Part shown: positions 17,764 to 28,400 of the stretch, piece by piece
Numbering within the stretch: the first letter of the stretch is position 1
Layout: every line of letters begins with the position of its first letter
Source: Streptococcus salivarius
GTDB taxonomy: Bacteria; Bacillota; Bacilli; Lactobacillales; Streptococcaceae
Length of the DNA stretch: 64,000 nucleotides
Assembly: GCF_002094975.1 (NCBI RefSeq)
Contig: NZ_CP015283.1
Coordinates: 1,101,501-1,165,500 of the forward strand
Reading direction: 5' to 3'
Program-made: the position numbers and the translations under genes
The notes under the pieces: model-generated
Seen by the model: only the letters and a program-made list of their open reading frames with translations
Told to the model about the DNA's origin: nothing
The model's database searches: none

Positions 17764-19621
17764 GAAAAAAGCTAATTGGGGCTCTCTAGCACGTCTTCTA
17801 CGCTTTTTGTGGCAAGACTACAAACTTTCACTTTCTATCGCCTTTGTCCTTATTGTGGTTGCTTCCTTGGCAACGGTCAATTTGACGGCCTCTATTCAGT
17901 CCTTGGTTGACGTATACGTTCAACCCATGCTCAAATCTGGTAGCCATGACTTTGGTCCGCTTTTGCATTTCTTGACTTCAGTGGGGGTCTTCTGTCTTAT
18001 TGGTGTGATTGCCAACTATGTGTCATCACTCCTCATGGCGACGATTTCGCAAGATTCTCTACGTTCCCTTCGTAATCAGCTCTTTGCTCGTATGCAAAAG
18101 CTTCCTGTTCGCTACTTTGACACTCACCAACACGGTGACATCATGTCTATTTACACCAACGACATCGATGCCCTCCGTCAGGCTGTTGAGCAGTCTATTC
18201 CACAGTTGCTACAAACGGCCATTACCTTGATTGGGGTAACTGTAACCATGCTTACGGTTAGTCCTCTTCTCTTTATCGTGGTCCTAGTCATGGTAGGTAT
18301 CATGTTTATGGTCATCAAAAATGTATCAGCTAAATCAGGCCGTTACTTTGGTGAACAACAAAAGAATCTTGGGATTGAAAATGGCTTCATTGAAGAAATG
18401 ATGTCAGGTCAAAAAGTGGTCAAGGCCTTTGTTCACGAAGAAGAAAGCATGGCTGATTTTGACAAGATTAACGAGCAACTCTTTGAATCTTCTTACTTGG
18501 CCAACCGCTATGCCAATGTTCTCATGCCAATTCTTGGGAACTTAGGAAATGTTTCCTTTGTTTTGACCGCCTTGGTTGGTGGACTCTTTGCCCTTAATGG
18601 TGTTGGTGGTTTGACTATCGGTGGTCTCATGGCCTTCCTACAATTGAACCGTTCCTTCAACGGTCCTATTACTCAGGTCTCTCAACAACTGAACTTTGTT
18701 CTTATGGCACTTGCAGGTGCTGACCGTATCTTTGACCTCTTGGATGAGCCAGAAGAAGTTGACCAAGGTAAGGTCACTTTGGTCAACTACGAATTGGTAG
18801 ATGGTCAAATGGTTGTGACAGACAAGAAAACCAATCTCTGGGCTTGGAAACACCCACGTCCAAATGGCGACTACGAATTGGTCGAGTTGGTCGGAAATGT
18901 GGTCTTCCAAGACGTTGATTTCTCTTACGATGGTAAGAAACAAATCCTTCATGACGTTAATCTCTATGCAGACAAGGGGCAAAAGGTTGCCTTTGTCGGT
19001 GCGACAGGTGCTGGTAAGACGACGATTACCAACTTGATTAACCGTTTCTACGATATCCAATCTGGTGTGATTACTTATGATGGTATTGATGTCAAGCTGA
19101 TTGAGAAAGATTCTCTTCGTCGCTCGCTTGGTATCGTGCTTCAAGATACCCATCTCTTCACAGGGACTATCGCTGAAAATATTGCCTATGGCCGTTCCGA
19201 TGCGACACGCGAGGAAATTCTTGAAGCTGCCCGTATTGCTAACGTGGATTCCTTTGTGCAACACCTGGATAATGGGTATGACACTGTTCTGACAGATGAC
19301 GGTGCAGGCTTGTCTAACGGGCAACGTCAGCTTATCGCCATTGCGCGTGCTGCCCTTGCCAATGCACCGGTTCTTATCCTTGACGAGGCGACATCCTCTA
19401 TTGACTCTCGTACCGAAAAAATGGTGCAAGAGGGGATGGACCGTCTTATGGAAGGACGTACGGTTTTCGTTATTGCCCACCGTCTTTCAACCATCGTCAA
19501 CTCTGACGTTATCATGGTTATGGACCACGGACGAATCATTGAACGTGGTGACCACGACAGCCTTATGGAACAAGGTGGTACCTACTACCGACTCTATACT
19601 GGTGGTCTTGAAATTGATTAA
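17753..19621 (+). CDS. Heterodimeric ABC exporter, catalytically complete subunit
   Basis: This 622-residue partner has six predicted membrane helices and a nucleotide-binding domain with Walker A GATGAGKT (416-423), Walker B LDEA with the catalytic E545 and switch H576. Its signature is altered to LSNGQ (520-524). Together with the Asp/Gln changes in the first subunit this gives one consensus and one degenerate ATP site, the hallmark of LmrCD/BmrCD/PatAB-type heterodimers. An insert of about 30 residues between transmembrane and ATP domains (after FDLLDEPEEVD, containing WAWKHPRPNGDYE) is typical of the LmrD/BmrD side. Translation is coupled to the first gene. Confidence 0.92.
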   Translation: MQNKKKANWGSLARLLRFLWQDYKLSLSIAFVLIVVASLATVNLTASIQSLVDVYVQPMLKSGSHDFGPLLHFLTSVGVFCLIGVIANYVSSLLMATISQDSLRSLRNQLFARMQKLPVRYFDTHQHGDIMSIYTNDIDALRQAVEQSIPQLLQTAITLIGVTVTMLTVSPLLFIVVLVMVGIMFMVIKNVSAKSGRYFGEQQKNLGIENGFIEEMMSGQKVVKAFVHEEESMADFDKINEQLFESSYLANRYANVLMPILGNLGNVSFVLTALVGGLFALNGVGGLTIGGLMAFLQLNRSFNGPITQVSQQLNFVLMALAGADRIFDLLDEPEEVDQGKVTLVNYELVDGQMVVTDKKTNLWAWKHPRPNGDYELVELVGNVVFQDVDFSYDGKKQILHDVNLYADKGQKVAFVGATGAGKTTITNLINRFYDIQSGVITYDGIDVKLIEKDSLRRSLGIVLQDTHLFTGTIAENIAYGRSDATREEILEAARIANVDSFVQHLDNGYDTVLTDDGAGLSNGQRQLIAIARAALANAPVLILDEATSSIDSRTEKMVQEGMDRLMEGRTVFVIAHRLSTIVNSDVIMVMDHGRIIERGDHDSLMEQGGTYYRLYTGGLEID

Positions 19622-19630
19622 CATTAAAAG

Positions 19631-19657
19631 AACTCAGGTTTTGCCTGAGTTTTTTTG
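19631..19657 (+). terminator. Terminator of the ABC exporter operon
   Basis: AACTCAGG (19631-19638) pairs with CCTGAGTT (19644-19651), followed by a run of T residues. Strong intrinsic terminator ten bases after the stop. Confidence 0.92.
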
Positions 19658-19715
19658 CATATGAAGAAAATGATTCTTTTGAGACTTTTCTTGTTAAAAC
19701 GATAGATTCGATATC

Positions 19716-21239
19716 TTAAATCTCAACTTCTTCTAAACCATGTGCGTCTAGTCGGTAGATCTTTTGGCAGACTTGTCTGAGGTAGTTGACATCATGTGAT
19801 ACTGTCAGAATTGCCCCTGGATAGTTCTCGAAGAGCTGTCGAACTTGGGGTTGTGAGGTGGGTGAAAAATTTCTGGTTGGTTCATCTAAGATAAGGAGCT
19901 GAGGGCTTTCTAAGACCAGGTGCAGTAGGAGAAGTTTTCCTTTCTGTCCTCCAGATAAATCAGAGATTGCATGGTTCATTTCATCATGACTAAAGTTGAG
20001 GTAAGCGAGATGGGAGCTTATAACTTCTCGTTCAGACTTGTCGCCAGTCTTACTCAAAAACGCTATTGGAGACAAATCCAGTGGCAAGATAGTGTCATAA
20101 CGTTGAGGCATGTAGCCAATAGTCAGGTCTGTCTTCTGACTAAGTTTTTGGTAGAGATAGTGTAAGAGAGTGGATTTACCGCAGCCGTTATCACCAACAA
20201 TACCAATTTTTTCCTGGCCTTTCAAAGAAAGTTTGAGATGGTCAATGGTTAGGTGGGGAGCTATGTTTATCTGCTTTTCATCCAGATTTAAGAGATATTT
20301 CCCCTGAGGTAGAGGGTCAATATGAGAAAAGAAAAGTTCAATACTGTCTTCTTTATCAGGCATCTGTGTCATGTCTTGGGCAAGGCGGTCGTAGCGTTTT
20401 TCTTGTGAGAGGACTGCTTTCATCTTTTTAGCAAGCAATCGTCCTTGCGTGCTGTCATGTGTATTGCGTAGGGTGGTTTGGACATTTTGTTTGATACGAC
20501 GATGCTTGGCCATGGCTTTGTCATAGGCTTTTTTCTCGGTTTTGGCTTGCTGCATCTGTTGTTGATAGGAATCAGTGCGATGTTGGCTATAGTTATCATA
20601 ATCGAGGTGCTCCACACTGGTCCTTGCCTGTCGACGACGTTTAAGGAGTTCCAGATGGATAATGGTATCTGCTGTCTGGCTTAGTAGGTCCTCGTCATGT
20701 GAGATGTAGACAATCGTTTTATCAGAGTGCTTGATAAAGTTTTTTAACCAAGTTATAGTAGTCAAGTCCATATCGTTTGAGGGCTCATCAAGAAAAATGA
20801 TGTCGTGGGGACGAGCTAATTCTCGGATGAGTTGAATTTTGAGTTTCTCACCACCTGACAGAGAGGAGATAAGCTGACTGCTAGCAAAACGATCACTATC
20901 AAAATGAAGTTCATCAGCCAGACGATAGAGGGTAGCATAGTCTAGGTCATAAGTGTCCTCAAAGAAGTAGTCGTTAAGGGTTAGAGATTGCAAGCTATCC
21001 GAAATCTGTTGGGGAATATAGACCTGTGGGCTATCTGTTTTGTTAATAGTTCCCTCGTAAGATAGATGGTCAAAATGTGCTTTTGGATTGACCAGAAGGA
21101 CAAGGAGACTAGATTTTCCATTGCCTTCCTCCCCAATGATGGCGACTTTTTCGCCTAGAGCTATCGTTAGATTTAGATCATGAACGAGTTCACGCAAATC
21201 CTTGGTATGTGTTATGGTTAGGTGTTGAATCTGTATCAT
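19716..21239 (-). CDS. ABC-F family protein, antibiotic-resistance type (ribosome protection)
   Basis: This 507-residue protein has two ATP-binding cassettes and no membrane domain. Cassette 1 has Walker A GEEGNGKSS (36-44), LSGGE (127-131) and DEP with E152. Cassette 2 has GDNGCGKST (K355), LSGGQ (428-432) and DEP with E453. Both catalytic Glu residues are intact. A charged linker of about 90 residues joins them, rich in Gln, Lys and Arg. The DEPTRNFSP ending of Walker B2 resembles Lsa/Vga-type ABC-F proteins, which dislodge ribosome-targeting antibiotics. The SD AGGAGGT lies five bases from the ATG. The attenuator-like leader upstream supports an antibiotic-inducible role; the drug class cannot be read here. 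Confidence 0.85.
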   Translation of the reverse strand: MIQIQHLTITHTKDLRELVHDLNLTIALGEKVAIIGEEGNGKSSLLVLLVNPKAHFDHLSYEGTINKTDSPQVYIPQQISDSLQSLTLNDYFFEDTYDLDYATLYRLADELHFDSDRFASSQLISSLSGGEKLKIQLIRELARPHDIIFLDEPSNDMDLTTITWLKNFIKHSDKTIVYISHDEDLLSQTADTIIHLELLKRRRQARTSVEHLDYDNYSQHRTDSYQQQMQQAKTEKKAYDKAMAKHRRIKQNVQTTLRNTHDSTQGRLLAKKMKAVLSQEKRYDRLAQDMTQMPDKEDSIELFFSHIDPLPQGKYLLNLDEKQINIAPHLTIDHLKLSLKGQEKIGIVGDNGCGKSTLLHYLYQKLSQKTDLTIGYMPQRYDTILPLDLSPIAFLSKTGDKSEREVISSHLAYLNFSHDEMNHAISDLSGGQKGKLLLLHLVLESPQLLILDEPTRNFSPTSQPQVRQLFENYPGAILTVSHDVNYLRQVCQKIYRLDAHGLEEVEI

Positions 21240-21241
21240 AG

Positions 21242-21309
21242 GACCTCCTAGGTCAGAGTGTTTGTGGATATTGTTTCATGGGAAGTAGGCTTTTACTTCA
21301 AACAATATC
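21242..21309 (-). promoter_or_regulatory. Hairpins next to the ABC-F ribosome binding site
   Basis: A long imperfect hairpin pairs 21267-21276 with 21300-21309 (10 bp perfect) and internally 21282-21287 with 21294-21299 (6 bp). A small stem GACCT/AGGTC next to it overlaps the SD. Translation control, added to attenuation, is possible. Confidence 0.5.
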
Positions 21310-21315
21310 AAAGGT

Positions 21316-21349
21316 CAAAAAACAGTCCTACCTTATAAGATAGAACTGT
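21316..21349 (-). terminator. Leader terminator 2 upstream of the ABC-F gene
   Basis: On the minus strand an ACAGTTCTA arm (21349-21341) pairs with TAGGACTGT (21330-21322), with one mismatch and a palindromic CTTATAAG apex, followed by six to seven T residues. It ends transcription inside the leader unless an alternative fold forms. Confidence 0.7.
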
Positions 21350-21445
21350 CTTGAATCTAGCTAAAAAGCTCTCTAGGAGATAGTGATGGTGTGGACGCAA
21401 AAAAGCGCAGATACCACCAATAAATTTTCTACAGAAAAAGAGCGC

Positions 21446-21515
21446 AAAAAAAGACATGAAAACAATCTATCAAATAAAGCAGGTTTATTGTGAATAGACT
21501 TAGTTGTTCATGTCT
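21446..21515 (-). terminator. Leader terminator 1, with the upstream ORF in its 5' arm
   Basis: On the minus strand AGACATGAACAA (21515-21504) pairs with TTGTTTTCATGTCT (21465-21452), 12 bp with a two-base bulge. Inner stems of 5 bp (21498-21494 with 21470-21466) and 6 bp (21489-21484 with 21478-21473) extend it. Seven T residues (21452-21446) follow the base. This is a complete intrinsic terminator about 25 bases after the predicted transcript start. Confidence 0.75.
21500..21511 (-). CDS. Three-codon upstream ORF (Met-Asn-Asn) in the ABC-F leader
   Basis: ATGAACAACTAA lies inside the 5' arm of leader terminator 1. A strong SD, GGAGGT (21527-21522), is 10 bases upstream, and a GGAG (21517-21514 region) is closer. 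An overlapping ATGGAGACATGA (21519-21508, Met-Glu-Thr) begins only two bases from the first SD, so Met-Asn-Asn is the better candidate. A ribosome held here would stop the terminator arm from pairing. Very short upstream ORFs of this kind are known in leaders of other ABC-F genes. Confidence 0.55.
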   Translation of the reverse strand: MNN

Positions 21516-21544
21516 CCATTTACCTCCGAATGTTACTTGCCTTG

Positions 21545-21573
21545 ATTGTACGCTGTCTAACGGATTTTGTCAA
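21545..21573 (-). promoter_or_regulatory. Promoter of the ABC-F gene
   Basis: On the minus strand a perfect -35 TTGACA (21573-21568) and -10 TACAAT (21550-21545) are separated by 17 bases. The predicted start near 21538 gives a leader of about 300 bases before the ATG at 21239. Confidence 0.85.
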
Positions 21574-21579
21574 ATGAAA

Positions 21580-22270
21580 ATCTAGTCCTCTTAGACCGCT
21601 GATGTACCTTATCAACAGTCTCCACCTATGCTATGAGAGAAATAGGACAGTTCTACCTTATTATAGAAAATAAGTTTATATAAAGTTATAAAGAAGCTGA
21701 AGTCAATTTTACTCTTGAAATTAGCTGAAAAAGCAGATATTGAAGATTATTCAAACCAGTAAGGTCTAAGTCTTTCTATACTTAATGATTAAGGCTACTT
21801 ACAAACGTTATTTGCTACAAATAAAAATATCTCAGTTTTAAAATCCAAACATTGAATAAATGAACATTCTAGCTGACTCGAACAATTTGGAACATGGCCA
21901 ATCTTTTGAGTGTCTAATATTTGTGATGTACTTTTGGCTGTCTGATAGACTTCTTGGACTTCAATTAGCAAATGCGTCAAGATATGATTGTAGTGTTTGA
22001 AAAACAAAAAAATAAATTTACTTACTTTTTAACATGCGGATATAATAGGCTAATTTTTTTGCTTCAACGAGAAGAAATATTAAAGCGTAAATGAGAATAT
22101 CAGCCATTTAAACTAGTTTTATTTTCTCATGAGTTTAGAATGATAACATGTTCAAGTCGATTAGGTTAAAAATGAAAGTGAATTTTATATTTTCATAGAA
22201 ACTGGGAAATACGCCATAATAAAGAGTTTTGACATATTTTAGATAGAATTCAGGAAGTAAAAACAATAAA
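21580..22270. other. AT-rich gap with no convincing gene
   Basis: No coding sequence with an RBS is visible. A 70-codon minus-strand frame at 21795-22007 has no recognisable motif and may be chance or a relic. A copy of the leader-terminator-2 arm, ACAGTTCTACCTTAT (about 21649-21663), repeats the sequence at 21322-21336 with one change. Confidence 0.5.
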
Positions 22271-22271
22271 A

Positions 22272-22344
22272 TTGTCAGACAACTAATATTTTTTTAAAAA
22301 AGTGAGATTAAAACCTTGACTGTAAATTGTCAGAATGTTAGAAT
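22272..22344 (+). promoter_or_regulatory. Promoter and repeated TTGTCAGA boxes of the first giant adhesin gene
   Basis: TTGACT (22316-22321) and TAGAAT (22339-22344) are 17 bases apart, with extended -10 TG. A dyad TTGTCAGACAA (22272-22282) lies 33 bases upstream, and a second TTGTCAGA (22327-22334) sits inside the -35/-10 spacer, where a bound protein would block polymerase. A T-run/A-run separates them. The same arrangement recurs at 34192-34263. A further TATAAT at 22378-22383 is also conserved. Confidence 0.7.
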
Positions 22345-22425
22345 ATGGAGTGAATCATGACTATGAGAAAACTGACTTATAATCATGTGACCTATAACTA
22401 ACTATCTTTTAGAGGGAGATTTTTA

Positions 22426-25400
22426 ATGAAAGACTTTTTTAATAGACGCCAACGCTTTTCATTGCGTAAATATTCGTTTGGTGTCGCTTCAGTCTTGCTA
22501 GGAACAGCACTTTTTGCTGCTCATAGTGTACAGGCAGATGAAGTAGCGACTCCAACTGTATCGGCGGGTAATCCGGGCACATCCGTAGCAGGAGAAAGTT
22601 CAAGTAGTTTAGTCAATACTACGACAACAGCACCCCAATCAAATCCAGCAGCTAGCGTGACTTCCCCATCCGCTTCTGCAACATCTACGTCAACAGTTGC
22701 TTTGGTATCACCAGCTTCTGAAGTAGCAAGTGCTTCAACAACAGAAACAACGTCTACAGCTGCAGCACCAGCGACAACAGCAACGGCTGCAGCTACTGCT
22801 AGCTCAACTCCAACAGCTGCGGGTACTACATCTGTAGGTTCAGCACCTTCTTCTTCAACAGGTACAACTAGCACATCAGCTGTAACTCCAACAGCGGTAC
22901 AACCTACAGTGGAACAGCCAGTCGCTTCAACAACACAACCGACGGCTACAACACAACCTGTATCAACGCCTACAGCTACTCAGCCAGTTGCTTCAACACA
23001 GCCTACATCGGCTTCAGTGGCACAACCTGCAACGACAACTTTGACAACGTCAACACCAAGTCCAACGTCCGTAGCGAATACAGCAGCTTTGACAACAATG
23101 TTGACGGCGAACCCAATGTCCGCTGCAGGAACTGCACCAGAAGTACGTAGTCGTAGCAGTCGTAGACGTCGTGATGCGGCAAATCCGGTAACAACTAACT
23201 ATACAACCGGTCCAGCTACGGCAACTCCAGCTATGAGTGATCCTAACGGGGCAACAATTTCAAGCCGTCCCTTAGTTGTTCCAACACCTAAGGATTCTGG
23301 TCAACATGTAACTACAGGAATTGACTTTCAGTTAAATCCCAATCCGTCACAATACACCTTTGCTGTAACTGATCTAAATAGTTTTAATGCAACATACAAT
23401 AAAAAATACTATTATCGTCTGTCTAAACCATACAATGCTTCAAATGATATTACAATTGAGTTAGTTGATGGTCAGAATAATAATGTGGTTGAAACTAAGT
23501 CAATTAATGGTTCCGGTACTGTAAGTTTGGGTCAATCAATCTTAGCTCCTCTGACTGGTAGTTCTCAGGCCTATATTGAATTCCGTTTTGAGAATATTCA
23601 GGATGCGGATAAATCAAGTCGACCAGCTCTACGTGCGACATGGAAAGTATCGGGACTAGTTCAGAACTTTGCAGGTCAACGTTCTGGTATTCAAATCTAC
23701 GATGTTGCGAATAAAGCAAACGAAGGTACATCAATCACAGACCCACAGTACTATATTCCTCGCTTAACAGATAAAACAACTTATTATAAAGCTGTTGATA
23801 GAGGGACTAGGCAAGATGTCTCTAGAACCGAGGGTATTGCTACTATCACGACTGCTAAACGTTCGAATGACGTGAAGAATTCTGATATTGTTGCAAGATA
23901 TGCAGACGGGACTGTAGATGTTAGAAACGAAAATGGTCAAATTGTTAACAAAACAACCTATGTTAATGTGGACCGTAATAATATCAATCCTCAGGAATAT
24001 AAGGAAGACGGCGCTGAGATCAACCTTGGTACTTACACATCAACAGGTATGGAGGGGCAAAATCTTACTGCTTCAGGTCTTCGTGCATTTGAAGGCTATA
24101 AATTGTATCAGACAGCTGATTCAAGATCTCTTATTGATGTTTTGAAACAACCTTTCCATGTTGGGCAACGTTGGTTTGATGTGGCAAATGCTCAGGGGGG
24201 AGTTAAGCGTATCAAAGAGGTTGTCAGTGAAGATGGGACTGTACGCATTGAAATGTGGGCCATCAAGTCTGACAGTCTGAATAAAATCTCTAGTGACCTG
24301 AATACAGATGGTTACTTTAAAGTTTACGAAACTGTTATTCCACCAGGAAAAAACAACTACGATGTCCGTCCTCAAGATGCAGGTAAGGATATTGATGTTT
24401 CTGACCCAGGTTGGAATCAAGATAATAACACTCCACAAATTCCTAAACCAGGTTTTGAGTACATTGACTCACTTAAGAGTAAGCTGGTACAAGGTAAACC
24501 ATTTACTATTTTTAGTGATAAACAAGTCACAAACTATAAGGGCGATCTTCAGTTCGAAAAGACAGAAAATAATGTGACAACTCTTCTTTTCAAGAGACCA
24601 AATGGAACGTTCTATAAGATGGATAAGGAGTACTTACAAGATGCATCAGGTAATCCAACTGGAAAAGTTAATATGAAGGAGACTGATGTCTCAGCAACTG
24701 ATGCAAATGGGTATAAACCTACCTATGTTTCAAAAGGTGAGTTCTACGTAAACCGAGGTGATAAGGATAATGCGTATTCTATTAATGGCACACCTGTATC
24801 TTCTGGGAACGTCTTCCGTTTACAAAATGATTTGAACCCAGTTTATCGTACGGTTTATTACTATGCTAAGCCTGAGCCAGTAAAAGTTAAACTTCAGTTT
24901 ACAAAAGCACTTGCAGGTCGTACCTTGCAAGATGGTGAGTTCGACTTTAAGATTCAAGATACAGCAAGTGGTTACAATGAAACAGTATCTAACCAAAATG
25001 GTAAGGTTACTTTTAGTGAGCTTACTTTCACAAAACCAGGAGTGTATACCTACAAAGTGAACGAAGTTCCAGGGACAGATACAGATGTAGACTATGATGG
25101 TATGGAATCAACTGTTACTATTACCGTAACAGAGAAAAATGCTATTGGTGATTTGGATGCAAAAGTCACTTACACCTCAATCAATGGTCAAGATGACTCT
25201 GGAAACACAACTGACACTAATGTTTCAGCAACAAATCCGACGGTTAGAACCGGTACTGATACAGAATTCAACAACTTTGTCGTAGCTCCAGTAAACGTTG
25301 AATTTGACTTTACGAAGAAATTATCTGGTCGTAATCTAAAAGCAAATGAGTTTACTTTTAATCTTTTGAATGAAGCAGGTGCAGTGGTTGGCACTGCAAA

Positions 25401-28400
25401 AAATGATTTGAACGGCAATATTAAATTCACGGGCATTAAATACAAAGTTAGTGATCTTGGAACAAATTCTGCAGGAAAGCGAAATGACAGCAAGACCTTT
25501 AACTACACTGTAAAAGAGGTTGTGCCAACGACAGCCGAAGCTGGTATGTCTTATGACCAAATGGAAGCGAAAGTAGCTGTTACTGTTACTAAGACAGGTC
25601 ATACTTTGACAACTGCTACAACTTACTCATCAGTTAATGGTATTGATGCTAATGGTAACCCAACGACGGGTGTAGATAAAGAATTTAACAATACCTTCAC
25701 ACCGAATCCAGTAAAAGTAAACCTTGAGTTCGATAAGTCTCTTTCAAATGGTACGCTTAATGCTGGTGATTTCAGCTTTAAATTGACTGGTGACGGTAAT
25801 GTTAATGAAACGGTAACAAATAAAGCTAATGGTAAGATTAACTTTAGTACGTTGTCATTCGATAAAGCTGGTGTCTATAACTACACTGTAAAAGAAGTAG
25901 CTGGAACAAACACAGATGTTGATTATGATGCGATGACAATCAACGTGAAGGTTACCGTAACAAAAGATGCCAATACGGGTCTATTGTCAGCAAGCACGGT
26001 GATGACTTCATCAGGTGGTGAAGCAACAGATGCCAATGACAGAGTCTTCAACAACTTTGTCGTTCCTCCAGTACCGGTAAATGTTAATTTCACAAAAGCT
26101 TTAGCAGGTCGTACACTTGTAGCAGGTGAATTTACATTTGAAATGAAGGATGAAAACGGAGTTGTTGTTGCTACTGGAACCAATGATGAACATGGTGTTG
26201 TTACCTTTAATCAACTCCCAGAAGTGAAAAATGCTCAAGTTGGTAAAGTCATCAAGTACAAGGTGACTGAGAAAGTTCCAGCTAACAAAGAATTCGGTGT
26301 CACTTACGATAACATGGTTGCTGAGGTTTCTGTGACTGTTTCTAAGAATGCAGACCACACTTTGAAAGCAACGGTAACTTATCCAGGAGGAGACACAGAG
26401 TTCAACAACGTTGTAACCCCACCAACAGAGCCTAAGTTCCAACCAGAGAAATTCATCGTTAACAAAAAGAAATTTGACATCACTGGTAACAAGTTGATGG
26501 ATGACGACAATGAGTTGACAAATGAATACACTGAAACAAATGCGGATCCATACGTAGACAAGACAAACAACAATGAGCCTGAAAACTTGAATACCAAGAC
26601 AGTTAAGAAGGGCGATGAGATTGTTTACCAAGTATGGTTGGATACAACAAACTTGAAAGCAAGTGACAATATTCAAGCTGTTGGTATTACAGATAAATAT
26701 GAAGCTGACAAACTAAAGATTAATGTTGCAGATATCAAAGCTTACGATTCAGTAACGGGTGCAGATGTAACCTCTAAGTTTGTCATCACAGTAAACAACG
26801 GAGAAATCACTGCAACTTCTAAAAACGAATTTATCAAAGATAAAGTTATCGACACAACTAAGTTCGAGTTTGGCCGTTACTACAAATTTGATATTCCTGC
26901 TACAGTCAAGATGACGACTCCAAATGGTGTTGATATCGAAAATACGGCAAATCAAATTGTTCACCAGTACGATCCGACAAAAAGAGATATCACTAAGCCA
27001 GAAAAACCAACACAAAAACGTGTCGTAAATCTTCCAGTTCCACTCGAATTTGATTTTACGAAGAAATTAGATGGTCGAAATCTTGTGGAAAACGAATTTA
27101 CATTCGTATTGAAAAAAGATGGCGTCGCAATTCAAACTGTGAAGAACAGTGCGCCAGACGCAACAACTGGAATCGCGAAGATTGCCTTCAAGCCACTTGA
27201 ATTTACAAAAGCGGACGCTGGTAATACCTTCACTTACACTGTGGAAGAAGTTGCTGGAACGGATGCTACTGTGTCTTATGACAACATGGTTGCAACAATT
27301 AAAGTAGAAGTCAAACATGACGGAACGACTAAGACAACTGTTGTGAACATGCTTCAAGACGCACCGGACAAAGAGTTTAACAATACGGTGAAACCACCTG
27401 AAGAACCTAAGTTCAACCCAGAAAAATACGTTGTTTCTAAAGAAAAATTCGATATCACAGGCGACAAATTGCTTGATGATGATTCTGAATTGGCAGACAA
27501 GTATGGTGATACAAAAGTCAACCCATATGCGGATGGTACAGCTAACAATGAACCAGAAAACTTGAATACGAAGACAGTGAAACCAGGCTCTAAATTGGTT
27601 TACCAAGTATGGTTGGATACAACACAATTTAGCGCAACGAACACTGAGAATATTCAAACAGTCGGCATCACAGATAACTATGATGAAGATAAATTGGATG
27701 TGAACTCAATCAAGGTTTACGATAGCGTAACTGGTGCAGACGTTACTTCTAAGTTTGATATCGCAAACACTGGTGGCGTGATCACAGCGACCCTTAAAGC
27801 TGGCTTCACGAAATCACTAGGAGATGCCAACAACACTCAAATCATTGATACAACTAAGTTTGAGTTTGGCCGTTACTATAAAGTTGATATCGTAACAACT
27901 GTGAAAACAACTGTTGAGCCAGGTAAGGATATCGAAAATACAGCTGGTCAAATCGTACACTACTACAACCCAAGAACAAACAAGGTTGAGAAACCAGAAA
28001 AACCAACTCAAAAACGTGTAAACAGCGTTCCAGTTCCACTTGAGTTGAAATTCACGAAAGCTCTTGCTGGTCGTCAACTCAAAGCTAACGAATTTGAATT
28101 TGTTCTTGAAAAAGACGGCGTTGAAGTCGAACGTGTGAAGAACGACGCAGCTGGTAAAATCAACTTCAAGAAACTTGAGTTTGGTAACGATGATCTAGGT
28201 AAGACTTACAACTACACTGTACACGAAGTTACAGGTTCAGACGCAACGGTGACATACGATACCATGGTTGCGACTGTAAGGGTTTCAATCTCTCATGATG
28301 GTACAGCGAAAGCAATCGTGAAGAATGTTGTAGACGCACCAGATAAAGAGTTTAACAATAAGGTGAAACCACCTGAAGAACCTAAGTTCAATCCAGAAAA

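Noticed and set aside
21795..22007. 70-codon minus-strand frame with near-protein-like composition
   Set aside because: No RBS, no recognisable motif and AT-rich surroundings. It is kept only as a possible relic within the gap description.
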